Origin: DASYSA01 sp036003885
GTDB taxonomy: Bacteria; Acidobacteriota; Blastocatellia; UBA7656
Length of the DNA: 6,170 nucleotides
Direction of reading: 5' to 3'
Assembly: GCA_036003885.1 (NCBI GenBank)
Contig: DASYSA010000558.1
Coordinates: 1-6,170, forward strand
Of this stretch, positions 1 to 5,573 are shown one piece after another (the stretch's first letter is position 1; the number at the start of each line of letters is the position of its first letter). Made by a program: the position numbers and the translations under genes. The notes beneath the pieces are model-generated. The model was not told the DNA's origin and searched no databases. It worked only from the letters and a program-made list of their open reading frames with translations.

Positions 1-466
1 GTTCGAGCTTCGCCAGTTCGAGAACCCCCCGGCCATTCAGGGGCAGATCCTGGATCTGGTGCTGCGTGATCAGGCCGCCCACGGTGGGCGAATCGTAATG
101 CATCTGGGGTGAGGCGCCGCCTACGGTGATTGAGTCTTTCATCTCACCGACGACCAGGTCGAGATCGGTCGTCGTCGTGGTGCCCGCTTCCACCGTCGCA
201 TGTCGAACAATGCGTCGGAACCCTTCAACTTCCGTGCTTACCTCATATTCGCCGGCCAGCAGCGCGGGGAAACTGTAGTCACCCTGCTCGGATGTGGTTG
301 CGGGGCGAGTCAATCCGGTCGCCAGGCTTACCAGCTTTACCTGCGCCACAGTGACGACGGCCCCCGACGGGTCTCGGACCACCCCGGCGATGGTGCCAGT
401 CGGCGCTTGCGCGTGGGCCACACCGACCAACGCCACCAGCAGAAGCATTGATTGAATTTTGCTCAT
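1..466 (-). CDS. Oar-like TonB-dependent receptor, N-terminal part (runs off left edge)
   Basis: An open frame of 155 codons starts at the ATG at 466-464 and runs without a stop off the left edge, so the 3' part is missing. Residues 1-19 form a signal peptide: a short charged start, a hydrophobic core LLLVALVGV and an AHA|QA cleavage site. Residues 24-107 read as a carboxypeptidase-regulatory-like beta-sandwich (GTIAGVVRDPSGAVV, then GDYSFPALLAGEYEV and VEGFRR). Residues 128-151 look like the start of the TonB plug, with TVGGLI and DLPLNGRGVLELA. This layout is known from the large Oar-like outer-membrane receptors, about 1,000 residues long, that are abundant in Acidobacteriota; substrates are mostly unknown and often assumed to be oligosaccharides or peptides. 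An AGGA lies only 2 nt before the ATG, unusually close. The gene is divergent from sdhCAB. The family call is firm; the substrate cannot be told. Confidence 0.85.
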   Translation of the reverse strand, partial: MSKIQSMLLLVALVGVAHAQAPTGTIAGVVRDPSGAVVTVAQVKLVSLATGLTRPATTSEQGDYSFPALLAGEYEVSTEVEGFRRIVRHATVEAGTTTTTDLDLVVGEMKDSITVGGASPQMHYDSPTVGGLITQHQIQDLPLNGRGVLELAKLE

Positions 467-527
467 CGTCCTATTTCATATAGACGTAATGGCAGGACTT
501 AATTTCGCAGAGTCCTTCAAAGGTCAA
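467..527 (-). promoter_or_regulatory. Candidate promoter and leader of the receptor gene
   Basis: On the minus strand a TTGACC (527-522) resembles a -35 box. With 17 nt spacing the -10 position reads AATTAA (504-499), a poor match. The following leader contains a perfect 6-bp inverted repeat, AGGACT (494-499) and AGTCCT (511-516), separated by 11 nt. The assignment is only a guess from motif matching; the promoter could lie further upstream. Confidence 0.18.
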
Positions 528-551
528 CCTGCTGGTTGCCGTAACCGGAAG

Positions 552-565
552 CAAGCTAAAGCTTG
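552..565. repeat. Perfect palindrome CAAGCT-AA-AGCTTG
   Basis: Six-base arms CAAGCT (552-557) and AGCTTG (560-565) are separated by AA. The symmetry is exact and ends abruptly at both sides. It lies about 85 bases upstream of the receptor start. It could be the operator of a dimeric regulator, but short palindromes also arise by chance. No second copy was seen in the window. Confidence 0.4.
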
Positions 566-690
566 AACATCTGCTCACGGTGCGAAGATTCGCGTGCTGA
601 AGCAGGTGTTTGTAACGCGGGTCTTATCGAAAGGCGTCCTGCCGAGGAGAGGATTGCACATTCATACGGCCGGCGTCATAGCAATCACGG

Positions 691-723
691 GCACGAGCTC
701 TGTGGGACTCGGCTTTTTCTCTT
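691..723 (+). terminator. Terminator-like hairpin with T-run, no gene before it
   Basis: GC-A-CGAG (691-697) can pair with CTCGGC (708-713), leaving one bulged A and a 10-nt loop. TTTTTCTCTT follows directly (714-723). This is the arrangement of a Rho-independent terminator reading on the plus strand. The stem is short, so stability is moderate. No plus-strand gene lies upstream in the window, so if real it would end a short non-coding transcript or block stray transcription toward sdhC. Confidence 0.3.
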
Positions 724-772
724 ACTCATCAAATAGAGGTACCCAATTTCTCACCTTCATCCAAAGCCGCGT

Positions 773-811
773 TTCAGTACTCACAGAAATCTATCAGTGA
801 CTCGTACTGAA
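773..811. repeat. Bulged long hairpin in the divergent region
   Basis: The arms TTCAGTAC (773-780) and GTACTGAA (804-811) are perfect inverted repeats. Directly inside them TCAC (781-784) pairs with GTGA (797-800). Together they give a 12-bp stem with a 3-nt bulge CTC (801-803) on the right arm and a 12-nt loop (785-796). There is no T-run after it on either strand, so it is not an ordinary intrinsic terminator. The pairing is seen directly; any role is unknown. Confidence 0.55.
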
Positions 812-925
812 TACACGGTGATTATACGCACCAAACCCAAGGACACGAAACCCTGGCGAGTACAATTCTGAGCGACTGTGGCCTACGCCTGTCCAGAACT
901 CAGAGTTGGTGAGTTAAAGCAGGCT

Positions 926-983
926 CGATAAGAGGTTACAATTGCCACTTATCGGTAAGATTAATGCTTTTAATTTTACTAAT
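926..983 (+). promoter_or_regulatory. Candidate sdhCAB promoter/operator zone
   Basis: This is an AT-rich stretch in the half of the intergenic region nearest sdhC. It contains TTGCCA (942-947, near the -35 consensus) and TAAGAT (956-961) and ACTAAT (978-983) as loose -10 matches, but no pair has both good sequence and standard spacing. CGATAAG (926-932) and CTTATCG (948-954) form a perfect 7-bp inverted repeat, and CTTA (948-951) can alternatively pair with TAAG (956-959). Such symmetry would suit a regulator site over the promoter. A transcript starting here would have a leader of roughly 160-200 nt. Confidence 0.22.
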
Positions 984-1145
984 CGCCGCACCGCGTTCTA
1001 GAATTGGGCTTCGCTTTGAAAGCAGCTCGCTGCGTCAGGAGGTTAGGGAGCAACCGAGGAGGGAGGAATCATCACCGCTGGAACGCCGCAAACTCTTTCT
1101 TAACCGACCCCGCCTGTTGGGCCGCGCTCTATCGGAGTCTGACTA

Positions 1146-1811
1146 ATGTCGACAAACCTGTCTCGCCATTTCGTGCTGCGAAAGCTTCACCAGTTGACCG
1201 GCATTCTACCCCTGGGCGTCTTCCTGCTCGAACACTTCTACACCAATTCCAAGGCCATGGGATCAATATCTGCGGGAAAGAGCGGTGCCCAACTCTTCAA
1301 CGACTCAGTCGCAGATCTCCAGTCGATTCCATACATAATCTTCGTCGAAGTGCTGGGCATCTTCGTCCCGCTGATCTATCACGGTGTTTATGGGCTCGTG
1401 ATAACTTACCAGGGACGACCTAATGTTGGACGGTACGACTATGCTCGCAACTGGATGTACTTGCTTCAGCGCGCCACAGGCGTGATTCTCTTCGTGTTCA
1501 TTACTTTTCATGTCCTGAATTTCAGATTCGGGCTGATACCCGGGCTAAACGAGATCTCGGTGGCCGAACATCCCGAAAAGGCGTTTGCGATCGTCAAAGG
1601 CGAGTTCATGAATCCCGCGATCCTGTTTCTCTACTTTATTGGAATCGCGTCAACCACTTTTCACTTCGCCAATGGCTTATGGCTGTTTCTGGTCGATTGG
1701 GGAGTGACGGTCGGTCAGCGGGCGCAGCGGCTCTCCGCGTATGCCTGCGCCGCCCTTGGGATAACGCTCACCGTCGTCGGCGTCAATGCGGCGCTCGCAT
1801 TTGTGAGATAA
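1146..1811 (+). CDS. sdhC: Succinate dehydrogenase cytochrome b558 subunit (type B, di-haem anchor)
   Basis: This 221-residue membrane protein anchors SdhAB and passes electrons through two b haems to menaquinone. Five hydrophobic helices lie at about 12-34, 63-88, 106-131, 157-182 and 198-220, as in the single fused anchor of Bacillus-type enzymes, so no sdhD is expected. Likely axial haem ligands are H30, H79, H122 and H173, matching B. subtilis H28, H70, H113 and H155; the 43-residue spacing of the middle pair is identical, and the loops after helices 1 and 3 are longer here. Motifs such as FLLEHF, LIYHGVYGL and TFHFANGLW are family-typical. The start is fixed by an in-frame TGA at 1140-1142; GGAG at 1134-1137 gives a good ribosome site 8 nt before the ATG. 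sdhA follows after 22 nt. Confidence 0.96.
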   Translation: MSTNLSRHFVLRKLHQLTGILPLGVFLLEHFYTNSKAMGSISAGKSGAQLFNDSVADLQSIPYIIFVEVLGIFVPLIYHGVYGLVITYQGRPNVGRYDYARNWMYLLQRATGVILFVFITFHVLNFRFGLIPGLNEISVAEHPEKAFAIVKGEFMNPAILFLYFIGIASTTFHFANGLWLFLVDWGVTVGQRAQRLSAYACAALGITLTVVGVNAALAFVR

Positions 1812-1833
1812 GGATTTCGATCGAGGAATATAG

Positions 1834-3633
1834 ATGTCAAAGGCTGAAACACGCATTGCGGTCATAGGTGGCGGGCTTGCCGGGTTGATGACGACGATCA
1901 AGATTGCCGAGAGGGGTCACAAGGTCGATCTGTTCTCTCTGTTGCCGGTGCGAAGATCTCATTCGGTTTGCGCGCAGGGCGGCATAAACGGGGCTGTCAA
2001 CACAAAGGGCGAGGGCGACTCCCCGTGGATTCACTTTGACGATACCGTGTACGGCGGAGACTTTCTGGCCAATCAACCCCCCGTGAAGGCGATGTGCGAA
2101 ATGGCGCCGTCGATCATTTACATGTTCGACCGCATGGGAGTTCCGTTTTCCCGGACTCCCGAGGGCCTGATCGACTTTCGCAGATTCGGAGGGACCAAGC
2201 ATCATCGCACTGCATTCGCCGGAGCATCTACCGGCCAGCAACTGTTATACGCTCTCGACGAGCAGGTGCGTCGCTATGAGGCCGATGGACTCGTCAACAA
2301 GTATGAGTTCTGGGAATTCCTGTCGGCTGTGCTGGACGACAATCAGGTGTGCCGAGGGCTGACCGCGATGAACCTGCGCTCGCTCGAGGTGCAGGCGTTC
2401 CCAGCCGATGCAATCGTGATAGCGACGGGCGGTGTGGGCCTGATCTTCGGGAAGTCGACAAACTCCGTGATTTGCACCGGCTCCGCCCAGGCAGCGCTGT
2501 ATCAGCAGGGCGTTCACTATGCCAACGGCGAGTTCATTCAGGTGCACCCCACTTCGATTCCCGGAGAGGACAAGCTGAGGCTGATGTCCGAGTCTGCGCG
2601 CGGTGAAGGGGGCAGAGTGTGGGTCCCGCGCAAGAAGGGCGACGAGCGCGATCCCAAGTCTATCCCCGAAGGCGAGCGCTGGTACTTCCTTGAGGAGAAG
2701 TACCCTGCTTATGGCAACCTGGTCCCGCGTGACATCGCCACCCGCGAACTGTTTCAGATCTGTCTGGACGGCTACGGCGTAGGCGGCGGCAACATGGTTT
2801 ACCTCGACTTGACCCACATTCCGGCGGCTACGCTCGACCGCAAGCTTGGGTCGATACTCGAGATCTATGAGAAGTTCGTCGGCCAGGATCCGCGGCATAC
2901 CCCGATGAAGATATTCCCGGGAATGCACTACACGATGGGCGGGACCTGGGTCGACTACAACCAGATGACCAACGTGCCGGGCATATTTGCTGTTGGCGAA
3001 TGCGACTACTCGATTCACGGCGCTAACCGGTTAGGCGCGAACTCGCTCGTCAGTTGCATATACGCCGGAATTGTGGCGGGGCCGGCGGCCGTCAACTATG
3101 CAACCGGGAGCGGACTTGGCGAGACCTTAACGGGTCTGCATGAGAGCGAGGTCAAACGTCAGGTCGATCTCAACGAGCGGCTTAAGAATCAACGCGGTGA
3201 CGAAAACGCCTACAAGCTGCACGAAGAGATGGGTAAGTGGATGACTGAAAACGTCACCGTTGTGCGTTACAACAAGAAACTCGAGGAGACGGACGCCAAG
3301 CTGCAGGAGTTGCTGGATCGCTACAATCGAGTCGACATAAACGAGTCGATCTACTGGGCGACGCAGGCGCTTCCTCATGCGAGACAGCTATACAATATGA
3401 TGCAACTTGCTCGGGTGATCACGCTTGGGGCGCTGAAGCGGAACGAATCCCGCGGGGCTCACTATAAGCCGGAGTTTCCTGAGCGCAACGATGCCGACTT
3501 TCTGAAGACGACCATTGCGACCTACACCTCTGAAGGGCCTGAGTTCAGCTATGAGCCAGTCGATGCTTCGCTGATCGCTCCGCGCGCTCGCAAATACGAC
3601 GTCGATAAGAAGGTGCCCACAACGGCGGCATAG
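1834..3633 (+). CDS. sdhA: Succinate dehydrogenase flavoprotein subunit
   Basis: This 599-residue protein oxidises succinate to fumarate on a covalently bound FAD (TCA cycle; complex II), on the cytoplasmic face of the membrane. The Rossmann motif GGGLAGL lies at 12-18. H43 in RRSHSVCAQGG is the expected FAD-linking histidine. Substrate and catalytic residues are all present: H238 (HPTSIPG), E258 (ARGEGG), R299 (VPRD, the proton-shuttle arginine), H365 (GMHYTMGG) and R399 (GANRLGANSL). The C-terminal helical domain follows from about 435. Length is close to the B. subtilis protein (about 586). A TAG directly before the ATG (1831-1833) rules out an earlier start, and GAGG at 1823-1826 is a good ribosome site at 7 nt. 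It sits between sdhC and sdhB in one operon. Fumarate reductase activity of the complex cannot be excluded from sequence. Confidence 0.97.
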   Translation: MSKAETRIAVIGGGLAGLMTTIKIAERGHKVDLFSLLPVRRSHSVCAQGGINGAVNTKGEGDSPWIHFDDTVYGGDFLANQPPVKAMCEMAPSIIYMFDRMGVPFSRTPEGLIDFRRFGGTKHHRTAFAGASTGQQLLYALDEQVRRYEADGLVNKYEFWEFLSAVLDDNQVCRGLTAMNLRSLEVQAFPADAIVIATGGVGLIFGKSTNSVICTGSAQAALYQQGVHYANGEFIQVHPTSIPGEDKLRLMSESARGEGGRVWVPRKKGDERDPKSIPEGERWYFLEEKYPAYGNLVPRDIATRELFQICLDGYGVGGGNMVYLDLTHIPAATLDRKLGSILEIYEKFVGQDPRHTPMKIFPGMHYTMGGTWVDYNQMTNVPGIFAVGECDYSIHGANRLGANSLVSCIYAGIVAGPAAVNYATGSGLGETLTGLHESEVKRQVDLNERLKNQRGDENAYKLHEEMGKWMTENVTVVRYNKKLEETDAKLQELLDRYNRVDINESIYWATQALPHARQLYNMMQLARVITLGALKRNESRGAHYKPEFPERNDADFLKTTIATYTSEGPEFSYEPVDASLIAPRARKYDVDKKVPTTAA

Positions 3634-3680
3634 GAAGCCGGCTCGCGGTTGATTCATGATCAGTCGTTTCGAGAGAGGAT

Positions 3681-4427
3681 ATGCCAGAAACAATAAGGCT
3701 CAGGATAAAGCGACAGGATAGCGCGGACGCGACGCCGCACATGGAAGAGTTCACGGTTCCCTATCGAAGCGGAGCCAACGTCCTCACCTGTTTGATGGAT
3801 ATTCAGAAGAATCCTGTCACCGCCGCCGGCAAACAGACTACCCCGGTTGTCTGGGAGTCCAGTTGCCTGGAAGAGGTCTGCGGGGCGTGCTCGATGCTTG
3901 TGAACGGCAGGGTGCGGCAGGGTTGTACGGCCCTGGTCGACGATCTAGGCGACACGATCACACTCGAGCCGATGACTAAGTTCCCCGTCATACGCGACCT
4001 CATCGTCGACCGTTCGCGAATGTTTGAGTCGCTCAAGAAGGTGCACGCCTGGATCGACCTGGACGGCACCTACGACCTGGGGCCGGGTCCGCGGGTTGCG
4101 CCTGAAGTACAGGACGAACGCTATGTGATGTCGACCTGCATGACTTGCGGCTGCTGTTTGGAGGCCTGCCCGCAGGTTAACTCGCGTTCCGAATTCATAG
4201 GCCCGGCCGCGCTCAATCAGGTGCGGCTGTTCAACGAACATCCGACCGGCCAGATGCACAAGGACGTCCGGCTGAGCGCAATCATGGAGCCTGGCGGCAT
4301 CACTGATTGCGGCAACGCGCAGAACTGCGTCAAGGTTTGCCCGAAGGGGATACCTCTCACCGACTCAATCGCATACCTGTACCGCGAAACAACCTGGCAC
4401 GGCCTGCTTGGTTGGCTCAAGAAATGA
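3681..4427 (+). CDS. sdhB: Succinate dehydrogenase iron-sulfur subunit
   Basis: This 248-residue protein carries electrons from SdhA FAD to SdhC through three Fe-S clusters. The N-terminal ferredoxin domain holds the [2Fe-2S] ligands C62, C67, C70 and C82 (SCLEEVCGAC then GC). The C-terminal helical domain holds the [4Fe-4S] ligands C153, C156, C159 and C220 and the [3Fe-4S] ligands C163, C210 and C216, with the same spacing as E. coli SdhB. An extra cysteine, C158, makes the motif CMTCGCCLEAC. The E. coli ubiquinone-site residues W164 and H207 correspond here to S168 and G211, as fits a type B, menaquinone enzyme. The start is fixed by an in-frame TGA at 3657-3659; a purine tract GAGAGAGGA (3671-3679) serves as ribosome site. 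It lies 47 nt after sdhA. Confidence 0.96.
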   Translation: MPETIRLRIKRQDSADATPHMEEFTVPYRSGANVLTCLMDIQKNPVTAAGKQTTPVVWESSCLEEVCGACSMLVNGRVRQGCTALVDDLGDTITLEPMTKFPVIRDLIVDRSRMFESLKKVHAWIDLDGTYDLGPGPRVAPEVQDERYVMSTCMTCGCCLEACPQVNSRSEFIGPAALNQVRLFNEHPTGQMHKDVRLSAIMEPGGITDCGNAQNCVKVCPKGIPLTDSIAYLYRETTWHGLLGWLKK

Positions 4428-4485
4428 CTGTTCCACATCGCCCTTGAATTGATGAAGAGCAGCAAGTCGCGGTAGACTCAAGCCG

Positions 4486-5496
4486 ATGAAGGAACCCGGA
4501 TACCTGCAGCTGCTCGAGTCTGGAGAGTTGAAACGTCGCTGTGACCGATTGATGGATATGCTCGGTTGCTGTCGCATTTGTCCTCGCGATTGCGCCGTGA
4601 ACCGGCTCAACAATGAGGTTGCAGCTTGCTACTCAGGGCTGCTGCCGATTGTTTCCAGCTACACTGCGCACTTCGGTGAAGAGCCGGCGCTGGTCGGTAC
4701 GCGAGGAGCAGGCAACGTATTCCTTGGGCTGTGCAATCTACGGTGTGTCTACTGTCAGAACTATCAGATCAGCCAGACGTTCAAAGAGCAGCGCAAGAAC
4801 GAAGTAACGTTCGAGCGGATGGCTGAGATCTATCTCGAGCTTCAGGACCAGGGTTGTCACAACATCAACTGGGTTTCGCCTACCCACTTCGTGCCGCAAC
4901 TGGTCAAGTCGCTGCTTATCGCCGCCGAGCGAGGGCTCAAGTTGCCTGTCGTTTACAACACCAACTCATACGATTCGGTTGAAGTGCTGAGGCTGTTGGA
5001 CGGCATCGTTGATGTTTATCTGCCGGACCTGAAGTACAGCGAAGACGAGGCAGGCCGCGAGTACTCGAAGGTAACCGAGTACGTGCGCCATTCCCGAACG
5101 GCTCTCAAGGAGATGTACCGGCAGATGGGAGACACACTCGAGTATTCCGACGACGGACTGCTCAAACGAGGATTGATTGTGCGATTGCTGGTGTTGCCCA
5201 ATGACATTGCAGGGATAGGTGAATCACTCAGATGGATACGCGACGAGTTATCCCCCAGAGTGGCGGTGAGTTTGATGGCACAGTACTTCCCGACGAATAA
5301 GGTTGGCGGTGAGAGATACCCGCTCATCTCGCGGAAGATTCGTTGGTCGGAATGGTTGACAGCGATCGAGCAGATGGAATCACTCGGGATGGAGGAGGGA
5401 TGGCAGCAGGATTTCGATTCGGCTTCTGAATACTACCGGCCCGACTTCGGCGATGCTACCGTTCCTTTCAAAGACATAACCGATTTCCAGGTATAA
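4486..5496 (+). CDS. PflX-like radical SAM protein (COG1313 type), substrate unknown
   Basis: This 336-residue protein carries the radical SAM cluster motif CNLRCVYC (C83, C87, C90), which binds [4Fe-4S] and splits S-adenosylmethionine. Before it, residues 28-48 hold a second cysteine set, CCRICPRDC with C48 (likely C29, C32, C36 and C48), typical of PflX-like proteins and possibly an extra metal site. Other family-like stretches are HFGEEPALVG (62-71), HNINWVSPTHFVPQ (125-138), LLDGIVDVYLPDLKY (170-184) and EMYRQMGD (209-216). Relatives are often named pyruvate formate-lyase activating enzyme-like, but no glycyl radical enzyme is visible here, so that role is unproven. The ATG is the first possible start after an in-frame TGA (4453-4455); the ribosome site is weak. 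It lies 58 nt after sdhB with no clear terminator between, so co-transcription is likely. Confidence 0.88.
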   Translation: MKEPGYLQLLESGELKRRCDRLMDMLGCCRICPRDCAVNRLNNEVAACYSGLLPIVSSYTAHFGEEPALVGTRGAGNVFLGLCNLRCVYCQNYQISQTFKEQRKNEVTFERMAEIYLELQDQGCHNINWVSPTHFVPQLVKSLLIAAERGLKLPVVYNTNSYDSVEVLRLLDGIVDVYLPDLKYSEDEAGREYSKVTEYVRHSRTALKEMYRQMGDTLEYSDDGLLKRGLIVRLLVLPNDIAGIGESLRWIRDELSPRVAVSLMAQYFPTNKVGGERYPLISRKIRWSEWLTAIEQMESLGMEEGWQQDFDSASEYYRPDFGDATVPFKDITDFQV

Positions 5497-5519
5497 GCTC
5501 CTTTACAACTGACAGCTAC

Positions 5520-5572
5520 GGTTTCAGAGGCCCGCGACACAAGTTCAGCTCGCTTCTGTAACTAACTTTTCC
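5520..5572 (+). terminator. Possible terminator for the sdh/radical SAM operon
   Basis: GTTTCAGAGGC (5521-5531) can pair with GCTTCTGTAAC (5552-5562), with one T-T mismatch and one G-T pair, closing a 20-nt loop. A short T-run (TTTTCCT, 5567-5573) follows 4 nt later. It lies 24 nt after the radical SAM stop and just before the converging WG-repeat gene. The large loop and short T-run make it a weak candidate. On the minus strand the hairpin has no T-run. Confidence 0.28.
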
Positions 5573-5573
5573 T

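Larger units (their letters stand above)
467..1145. other. Long divergent intergenic region with no convincing gene
   Basis: About 680 bases separate the receptor start (minus strand) from sdhC (plus strand). I see no ORF with a recognisable domain, coding-like wobble bias or good start. The region must carry the promoters of both flanking genes. It holds several structured elements listed separately: a palindrome at 552-565, a terminator-like hairpin at 691-723, a bulged hairpin at 773-811, and CTTATCG/CGATAAG motifs at 623-629, 926-932 and 948-954. Two AGGAGG-type purine tracts (1037-1042 and 1057-1068) lie upstream of sdhC without a usable start codon behind them. No tRNA-like cloverleaf was recognised. 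Confidence 0.7.

Noticed and set aside
130..451. Two overlapping plus-strand ORFs (130-354 and 200-451)
   Set aside because: They are antisense to the receptor gene, whose minus-strand frame has a signal peptide and recognisable domains.
594..800. 68-codon plus-strand ORF with a GTG start in the divergent region
   Set aside because: No ribosome site, no known domain, no coding bias, and it runs across the terminator-like hairpin at 691-723 and into the hairpin at 773-811.
897..907. AACTC-A-GAGTT short inverted repeat, also CTCAGA pairing with TCTGAG near 867-872
   Set aside because: Arms of 5-6 bases are expected by chance in a region this long and do not extend.
1004..1423. 139-codon ORF with a TTG start overlapping the sdhC start
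   Set aside because: It overlaps almost 280 bases of sdhC in another frame and has no family signature; sdhC has the better start and ribosome site.
2245..3018. 257-codon minus-strand ORF opposite sdhA, with a further 134-codon ORF (1837-2241) in the same frame
   Set aside because: Both lie fully inside the clearly coding sdhA and are in register with its codons, a common by-product of GC-biased wobble positions; no recognisable domain and no own ribosome site.
4428..4485. Possible terminator or separate promoter between sdhB and the radical SAM gene
   Set aside because: Only a 5-bp CTTGA/TCAAG pairing with no T-run, and TTGAAT at 4444-4449 lacks a -10 partner, so read-through is the simpler view.
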